Origin: DAISJI01 sp964559835
GTDB taxonomy: Bacteria; Acidobacteriota; Terriglobia; Terriglobales; Acidobacteriaceae
Length of the DNA: 64,000 bases
Direction: 5' to 3'
Assembly (NCBI GenBank): GCA_964559835.1
Contig: CAZLJE010000014.1
Coordinates: forward strand, 1-64,000
In this document: positions 59,609 through 64,000 of the stretch, piece after piece
How positions within the stretch are numbered: position 1 is the first letter of the stretch
Layout of the letters: the number at the start of each line of letters is the position of its first letter
Made by a program: the position numbers and the translations under genes
The notes under the pieces: model-generated
The model's input: only the letters and a program-made list of their open reading frames with translations
Database searches by the model: none
Told to the model about the DNA's origin: nothing

Positions 59609-60184
59609 GTGAAAAGAATCTTCGTAGTTCTACTCGTAGTTGTTTTGCTGGTGCCCGCGCTCGCATTTGCCGGGACGGTCTCCGGAAAGGTGAACGGTTC
59701 CGGCACGTCGGTGGTGTGGCTCGACACGCCCGGCAAAGCGTTTCCCGCGGCCGACAAGCACGTGGTCGTTGACCAGCGCAACCTGATGTTTCAGCCGCAT
59801 ATCGTTGTCGTTCAGGCGGGCACAACCGTCGACTTCCTGAACAGCGACAACGTTGCGCATAACGTCTTCTGGCCCGCGATCTCCGGCGACAAGAAAGCCG
59901 CGCACAACCTCGGCACCTGGCCCAAGGGCGAGAAGAAGCCGTTCAAGTTCGATAAGCCCGGCGTCGTGCCGCTGCTGTGCAACGTCCACCCGGAAATGTC
60001 CGGCTACGTGATCGTCACTCCGTCGCCATACTTCGCCCAGACCGACGCATCCGGCAACTACACGATCCCCAACGTTCCCGACGGCAACTACACGATTACC
60101 GTTTGGCACGAAGGCGCAAAGCCGGTCTCGAAGACCATCACCGTCAAGGGCGACGCGAAGGAAGACCTGACCGCTGGCAAGTAA
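59609..60184 (+). CDS. cupredoxin-domain protein with C-terminal carboxypeptidase-regulatory-like domain
   Basis: 191 residues from GTG at 59609, which has GGAGG 6 nt upstream; the ATG at 59603 sits on the ribosome site itself. A signal peptide (RIFVVLLVVVLLVPALAFAG) leads to a plastocyanin-like domain whose type 1 copper ligands are visible: His84 (NVAHNVF), Cys124, His127 and Met130 (LLCNVHPEM). A DASGNYTIPNVPDGNYTITV segment is a short CarboxypepD_reg-type beta sandwich. It probably accepts electrons in the periplasm, and proximity to the cytochrome-porin suggests direct exchange. Confidence 0.88.
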   Translation: MKRIFVVLLVVVLLVPALAFAGTVSGKVNGSGTSVVWLDTPGKAFPAADKHVVVDQRNLMFQPHIVVVQAGTTVDFLNSDNVAHNVFWPAISGDKKAAHNLGTWPKGEKKPFKFDKPGVVPLLCNVHPEMSGYVIVTPSPYFAQTDASGNYTIPNVPDGNYTITVWHEGAKPVSKTITVKGDAKEDLTAGK

Positions 60185-60215
60185 CGGCTCGCGATCGATT
60201 GAGGTAACCCATGGC

Positions 60216-60292
60216 GGTAATTGGAAATCGGTAATCGGGAATCAGGACCGATATTTCGTACCAACCGATTACCGATTACCGCTTACCGGTTT
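60216..60292. repeat. AATCGGT tandem units in inverted arrangement
   Basis: AATTGGAAATCGGTAATCGG on the left pairs with CCGATTACCGATTACCGCTT on the right across ~25 bases. It separates the cupredoxin gene from the next secreted protein gene. Confidence 0.65.
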
Positions 60293-60310
60293 AAAAACGA
60301 AAGGTGTTGC

Positions 60311-61552
60311 ATGCGGAAAATCAGCCTGATCGTGATGCTCGTAGCTGGATTGCTCGTTCCTTCGGTGGCGCAGGTGCTCTCGCCTGGCGAGATCGCCGAT
60401 CCCCGTTCGCAAGCGCTGCAGGATAAGTATTACGAGCAGCTCAAGGCATTCGCAGCCGACGCCCGCGCGCACAAGTTCGCCTATCCGTTTGTCTTCAGCC
60501 GCCAGTTGGACGTGACAGTGGCGGACCAGGCGCGCGTCGATCAGCGCTCGCTCAGCTTCGACACTTACAACAACGAGGTCGTGCTGAAGATCACCGGCAA
60601 CTACTTCGCGTCGTACTCGACGAAGGCGATGGACTTCAACCACCGCACGCGCCAGACCTTCACCGACGTCGTCCTGCCGCTGCTGAAGATGGCCGCGCCG
60701 CGCTTTAACCGCGTCGACGCCTTCCAGGCTTACGCCTTCGAGATCTCACACCACATCCGCAACAAAGTCCTCGATGTCGATAACGAGGCGTTCGAAAACG
60801 TCGTGTACATCTTCCCGCGTCAGGCGGCCGAACGCCTGGTCCAGGCCGCCACGCCGGAACAACAGCAGGCCGCGGTGCTCGACGCGCAGATCTACGTCAA
60901 CGGCGACCCGTTCATGATGTGGTTGACCGGCGATCCGCCGCCAGGGCAGGCGCGGCCGCGCAAGAACGAGAAGCGCACCGAGATCGCAAGCCTGACGCCG
61001 ACGGTGGGCCCCAGCGCGCCGGTTGAGCCTACGGTCAATCCAAAGCTGCTCGGGATGAAAGACACTCCTTTGCATATTGTGACCCCCGAGGACCTAGCCT
61101 CGCTCGGTGTCGAGCACTACAACATCGTCGCGCGTATGACGAAGGAGTTGGACGCGCAGGCGCACTTCCTGCCGTACGCGCCGCCCACGTTCATCCGCTT
61201 CCGTAACGGCGCGTATCTTCAACTTGCGGTCGCAATCCCGCTCGATGATGCGGCTTCCAGTGGCTCGCGCTACAAAGCGGCGGCGCTGGCTTTCGACGAG
61301 CACATCGCGCACCTCGTCCGGCCGGTTCTGGCCTACTTCTCCCAGAAACCCGACTTCGACGGCGTGAACTTCAGCACGACGGTGAAGTTCTCCGGTTCGT
61401 CTTCCGCTGTGTCGGTGGAATTCATTTTTCCCATGAAGGCGCTCCAATGTTACGCCAGTTACGACTGCTCGGGACAGCAGTTGATCGATGCCGCAGTCGT
61501 CCTGATGAACGACGACCGCATCGCCCTGGAACTCCAGACAGCGGAGAAGTAG
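60311..61552 (+). CDS. secreted protein of unknown function
   Basis: 413 residues from MRKISLIVMLVAG at 60311 (AAAGGTG upstream); the open frame before it lies in repeats. A signal peptide ends at SVAQ. The rest looks globular and soluble with mixed helices and strands (QDKYYEQLKAFAADARAHKF, YAFEISHHIRNKVLDVDNEA, HFLPYAPPTFIRFRNGAYLQ, SAVSVEFIFPMKALQCYASY). A Pro-rich linker near 225-260 splits it into two halves, and the late Cys pair (QCYASYDCSG) could form a disulfide. No family is recognised. It may belong to the transcript of the cytochrome-porin and cupredoxin genes. Confidence 0.7.
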   Translation: MRKISLIVMLVAGLLVPSVAQVLSPGEIADPRSQALQDKYYEQLKAFAADARAHKFAYPFVFSRQLDVTVADQARVDQRSLSFDTYNNEVVLKITGNYFASYSTKAMDFNHRTRQTFTDVVLPLLKMAAPRFNRVDAFQAYAFEISHHIRNKVLDVDNEAFENVVYIFPRQAAERLVQAATPEQQQAAVLDAQIYVNGDPFMMWLTGDPPPGQARPRKNEKRTEIASLTPTVGPSAPVEPTVNPKLLGMKDTPLHIVTPEDLASLGVEHYNIVARMTKELDAQAHFLPYAPPTFIRFRNGAYLQLAVAIPLDDAASSGSRYKAAALAFDEHIAHLVRPVLAYFSQKPDFDGVNFSTTVKFSGSSSAVSVEFIFPMKALQCYASYDCSGQQLIDAAVVLMNDDRIALELQTAEK

Positions 61553-61587
61553 CTCAATCCATTCAAGGTCTTGTTCCGGCAAAGAAA

Positions 61588-61634
61588 TCCCCACCTATCG
61601 CTCCAAAACCGGAGCGATAAGGGTGGGGCAACCG
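61588..61634. repeat. CCCACC...GGGTGGGG palindrome, copy 5
   Basis: CCCCACCTATCGCTCC-AAAACC-GGAGCGATAAGGGTGGGG then CAACC. The inner stem differs from the other copies while the outer blocks persist. Confidence 0.75.
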
Positions 61635-61710
61635 TTTGCGGTGTTTTCGGAAGTACACGTGTTTACGAGTGAGGGTCGTCAGGCTCGGTGCTGTTCATTA
61701 CAATGAAGGG

Positions 61711-62046
61711 GTGAACCCCGACAACCCAACCTTTGCGCGCGGGACGGTGGTGCTGGTCACGCTGCGCGAGCCGCGCGAGAAGTTCTGGGGCGCGGTGCTG
61801 GAGATCACCGCGGCGGGAGTGGGCGTCAGCGGGATCAACCTGACCGCCTTCGACGATTTCACCAGCCAGTTGCGTGACGGGGATGCAGTGTCGCCCAGCG
61901 TGGTGTTCTTTCCCATGCACCGGGTGGAAAGATTGGAGTTGGACCAGGGGGACGGAGATATCCCGTCGATCCGGCAGAAGTTCCTGGCGAAGTGCGGGTG
62001 TCCGGCGGAAGTAGTGCTGATGCCGGGAGCGGAGCGCGAGCCGTGA
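61711..62046 (+). CDS. conserved hypothetical protein
   Basis: 111 residues if started at GTG 61711; an in-frame GTG at 61669 and a TTG at 61636 are alternatives, none with a textbook ribosome site. The chain shows a beta barrel-like pattern: RGTVVLVTLREPREKFWGAV, LEITAAGVGVSGINLTAFDD, SPSVVFFPMHRVERLELDQG and a C-terminal Cys pair (KCGCPAEVVLM). It resembles small Sm-like or PilZ-type beta proteins but no family is certain. The next gene overlaps it by 4 nt (GTGA), so the two are translated together. Confidence 0.65.
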   Translation: MNPDNPTFARGTVVLVTLREPREKFWGAVLEITAAGVGVSGINLTAFDDFTSQLRDGDAVSPSVVFFPMHRVERLELDQGDGDIPSIRQKFLAKCGCPAEVVLMPGAEREP

Positions 62047-62648
62047 TCCGCACACTGCTACTCGCGCCCAACCAACTCACCCTGCTGCGGCTGATCTTCG
62101 TTCCGTTCATCATCATCAACATTGTTGGCCATAACTGGGGATGGGCACTCACGCTGCTGATCCTGGCGGGCATCAGCGACGGGCTCGACGGATGGATGGC
62201 GCGCAGGCTGGACCAGCAATCGAGATTGGGGGAGTATCTCGATCCCATCGCGGACAAACTGCTGCTGAGCACGTTGTTCCTGGTGCTGGCGATCGTGGGG
62301 CAGATCCCGTGGCGGTACACGATCCTGGTGTTCAGCCGCGATCTGTCGATCCTGCTGACGTCGGCGGTGCTGTACGCGACGATCGGGCTGAGGGATTTCC
62401 GGCCGAGCATCTTCGGGAAGATCAACACGTTTGCGCAGGTGGCGACGGTGTTCTTCGTGCTGCTCTTCAACGTGCGCAGCGATTTGTGGATCTACTACTG
62501 CCGGCGGCTGGGGCTGTATGCGACATTCGCGTTTACGCTGGTGTCGGGACTGCACTACATCTTCCTGGTTGGTGAGAGGATCAGGAGACATGAGAGCAGT
62601 CGGCAGTCAGTCATCAGTCGCGAGTCTTCAGTCGTCAGTAGACGGTAG
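62043..62648 (+). CDS. CDP-alcohol phosphatidyltransferase (PgsA-like)
   Basis: 201 residues, GTG start in GTGA overlap. The catalytic signature D46-x2-D49-G50-x2-A53-R54-x8-G63-x3-D67-x3-D71 (SDGLDGWMARRLDQQSRLGE, YLDPIAD) is complete. About six membrane helices follow the TAMP-like N-terminus. The enzyme makes a phospholipid head group, most likely phosphatidylglycerol phosphate, at the inner membrane. The last ~20 residues (SRQSVISRESSVVSRR) are translated from a CAGTCGTCAGTC short tandem repeat. Confidence 0.9.
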   Translation: MIRTLLLAPNQLTLLRLIFVPFIIINIVGHNWGWALTLLILAGISDGLDGWMARRLDQQSRLGEYLDPIADKLLLSTLFLVLAIVGQIPWRYTILVFSRDLSILLTSAVLYATIGLRDFRPSIFGKINTFAQVATVFFVLLFNVRSDLWIYYCRRLGLYATFAFTLVSGLHYIFLVGERIRRHESSRQSVISRESSVVSRR

Positions 62649-62690
62649 GAAATCGGTAATCGGAAATCCGTGATCGGCGATTGGTCATGA
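62590..62690. repeat. CAGTC/AATCGG short tandem repeat overlapping a gene end
   Basis: CAGTCGGCAGTCAGTCATCA and GTCTTCAGTCGTCAGTAGAC lie inside the 3' end of the phosphatidyltransferase gene and run on into GGAAATCGGTAATCGGAAAT beyond the stop. Confidence 0.65.
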
Positions 62691-62699
62691 GCGGATAAC

Positions 62700-62800
62700 G
62701 CGAATTCTGTCGCCCGCTGAAGCGGGCTCATGATCGCGTGTCCCGCGAGTCCCCCGGCTTACGCCGGGGGCTACGATCTGGCGCTCGCTTCGCGAGCTCG
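62700..62800. repeat. cluster of REP-type palindromes
   Basis: CGCCCGCTGAAGCGGGCTCA, CCCCCGGCTTACGCCGGGGG followed by CTACGATCTGG, and GCTCGCTTCGCGAGC are three consecutive hairpins in the 273-bp spacer before cysS. Confidence 0.75.
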
Positions 62801-62921
62801 GCGCTGGTTTACGAGAGCGAACGTCAACCCCGTTTACAACTGCGAATCCCAGCCCCTAGAATCGAAGATTCTCCATCACCTTCGGTTGGGCTCCGTGAGA
62901 GCCCGGAAGCCTGAGCACCCG

Positions 62922-64000
62922 ATGTCCGACAGCCCACGACCGATAGCCGACACCCGCGCCCCGCGGTTCTACAACACGCTGACCAATAGAGTCGAGGAGT
63001 TCCAGCCGCTGGAGGACAACACCGTCCGCATGTACGCCTGCGGGCCTACGGTGTACAACTACGGGCACATCGGGAATTTCCGGACGTTCATCTCGGTGGA
63101 TATCCTGCGGCGCTTCCTGCGGCAGAGCGGGTACAAGCTGCGGCACGTCATGAACATCACCGACGTGGACGACCGCATCATCGAGAGGTCGGCGAAAGCC
63201 GGCGTGTCGGTGCGGCAGTACACGGAGAAGTACGAGAAGGCGTTCCTGGAAGACGCGGGGTTCCTGAATATCGAGCGGCCGGAGATCCTGGCGCGCGCCA
63301 CCGACCACATCGACGAGATGGCGCGGTTCATCAAGCGGCTGGTGGACAAGGGTGACGCGTATCGAGCCGATGACGGATCTTATTACTTCAGGATCGCGAA
63401 GTTCCCAGAGTACGGGAAGCTGTCGAAGAAGGACCTGCACGCGAACGTGGACGGCGCGCGCGTGGATTCGGACCGCTTCGATAAAGAAGAGGCGCGCGAT
63501 TTTGCGCTGTGGAAGGCGCCGAAACCGGGCGAGGCTTTCTGGGAGACGGAGATCGGGCCGGGGCGTCCGGGGTGGCACATCGAGTGCTCGGCGATGTCGA
63601 TGAAGTTTCTGGGAGAGACGTTCGACATCCATTGCGGCGGCGAGGACCTGATCTTCCCGCATCACGAGAACGAGATCGCGCAGTCGGAGGCGCTGACCGG
63701 GAAACCGTTCGCGCACTTCTGGATCCACTCGCGGTTCCTGCTGATCGAGAGCGACAAGATGTCGAAATCGGCGGGGAACTTCTACACCGTCCGCGATTTG
63801 ATCTTGCGCGGGCATAAGCCGAGTTCCATCCGGTTCCTGCTGAGCTCGGTGCCGTTCCGCAAGCAGCTCAACTTCACGTTCGACGGGTTGAAGTCGGCGA
63901 AGGAATCGGTCGACCGTCTGCGGAATTTCAAGCTGCGGCTGGAGACGTCGAAATTCGAACAGGGAACGAGCGACGCGATGCAGGCGCTGGCGAAGAGCAC
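62922..64000 (+). CDS. cysS: cysteinyl-tRNA synthetase, cut by the window end
   Basis: 359 of about 480-500 codons are present, from the ATG at 62922. Class I landmarks are the HIGH variant GHIGN at ~48-52 (YNYGHIGNF), the zinc ligand Cys40 in MYACGPT, GRPGWHIECSAMS and GGEDLIFPHHENEIAQSE (the remaining zinc ligands), and KMSKS at 279-283. It charges tRNA-Cys with cysteine. A GTG or ATG slightly further upstream is not in frame, so the start is fairly secure, although no strong ribosome site is seen. Confidence 0.93.
   Translation, partial: MSDSPRPIADTRAPRFYNTLTNRVEEFQPLEDNTVRMYACGPTVYNYGHIGNFRTFISVDILRRFLRQSGYKLRHVMNITDVDDRIIERSAKAGVSVRQYTEKYEKAFLEDAGFLNIERPEILARATDHIDEMARFIKRLVDKGDAYRADDGSYYFRIAKFPEYGKLSKKDLHANVDGARVDSDRFDKEEARDFALWKAPKPGEAFWETEIGPGRPGWHIECSAMSMKFLGETFDIHCGGEDLIFPHHENEIAQSEALTGKPFAHFWIHSRFLLIESDKMSKSAGNFYTVRDLILRGHKPSSIRFLLSSVPFRKQLNFTFDGLKSAKESVDRLRNFKLRLETSKFEQGTSDAMQALAKS

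Overview
The window reads as chromosomal DNA of an acidobacterium (Acidobacteriota, probably class Terriglobia). The reasons are a PadR plus long orphan permease pair of the acidobacterial ADOP type, a GC-rich Gram-negative gene set (BamA/TamB assembly proteins, c-type cytochromes), futalosine-type menaquinone synthesis, and intergenic spacers full of palindromic and short tandem repeats. The taxonomic call is inference from gene content; no rRNA or tRNA gene was recognised.

Layout. 0-6.7 kb: a PadR/permease pair, a patch of gene debris (secreted ORF, truncated hydrolase, DUF4440 tail, MgtC-like head) next to ~100-bp palindromic repeats, and a ClC chloride channel with CBS pair and zinc-ribbon tail. 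6.7-18.3 kb: BON/SRPBCC protein, an ECF sigma/anti-sigma/DUF4097 operon, MFS transporter, surface protein, GH2 glycosidase, an EF-P homologue with an unusual loop, and a ThiF/MoeB enzyme. 18.5-26.4 kb: an overlapping outer-membrane assembly operon (Omp85 protein with seven POTRA-like units, SurA-like chaperone, TamB). 26.5-30.4 kb: UbiA prenyltransferase, peptidase E, a HigBA toxin-antitoxin pair with a clear promoter/operator, and MqnE. 30.6-32.9 kb: a ribosome-hibernation-domain/sigma-70 fusion followed by an eRF1-like BaeRF protein. 33-35.4 kb: glycosylasparaginase-like hydrolase and esterase.

35.4-40.4 kb is the accessory region. Small plus-strand genes (zinc ribbon, unknowns, secreted and membrane proteins, an amidase) are separated one by one by repeats of a single orientation. 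Full copies are 98-100 bp, form long imperfect hairpins with compensatory changes and carry a constant extra base. This is the architecture of integron attC sites and gene cassettes, although the core boxes are not canonical and no integrase lies in the window.

40.8-64 kb: Ada, GlpX, glutaryl-CoA-dehydrogenase-like enzyme, cupin, orphan NuoB, Rieske protein; an XRE-NfeD-flotillin-PspA membrane-stress operon; sulfite oxidase with monohaem cytochrome; RmuC; Ndh-2; a cluster of dihaem cytochrome, Cyc2-like cytochrome-porin fusion and cupredoxin; phosphatidyltransferase; and cysS, cut by the window end. Three perfect TGTGA-N6-TCACA boxes lie upstream of nuoB, the dihaem cytochrome and the cytochrome-porin gene, suggesting a CRP/FNR-type regulon for electron transport.
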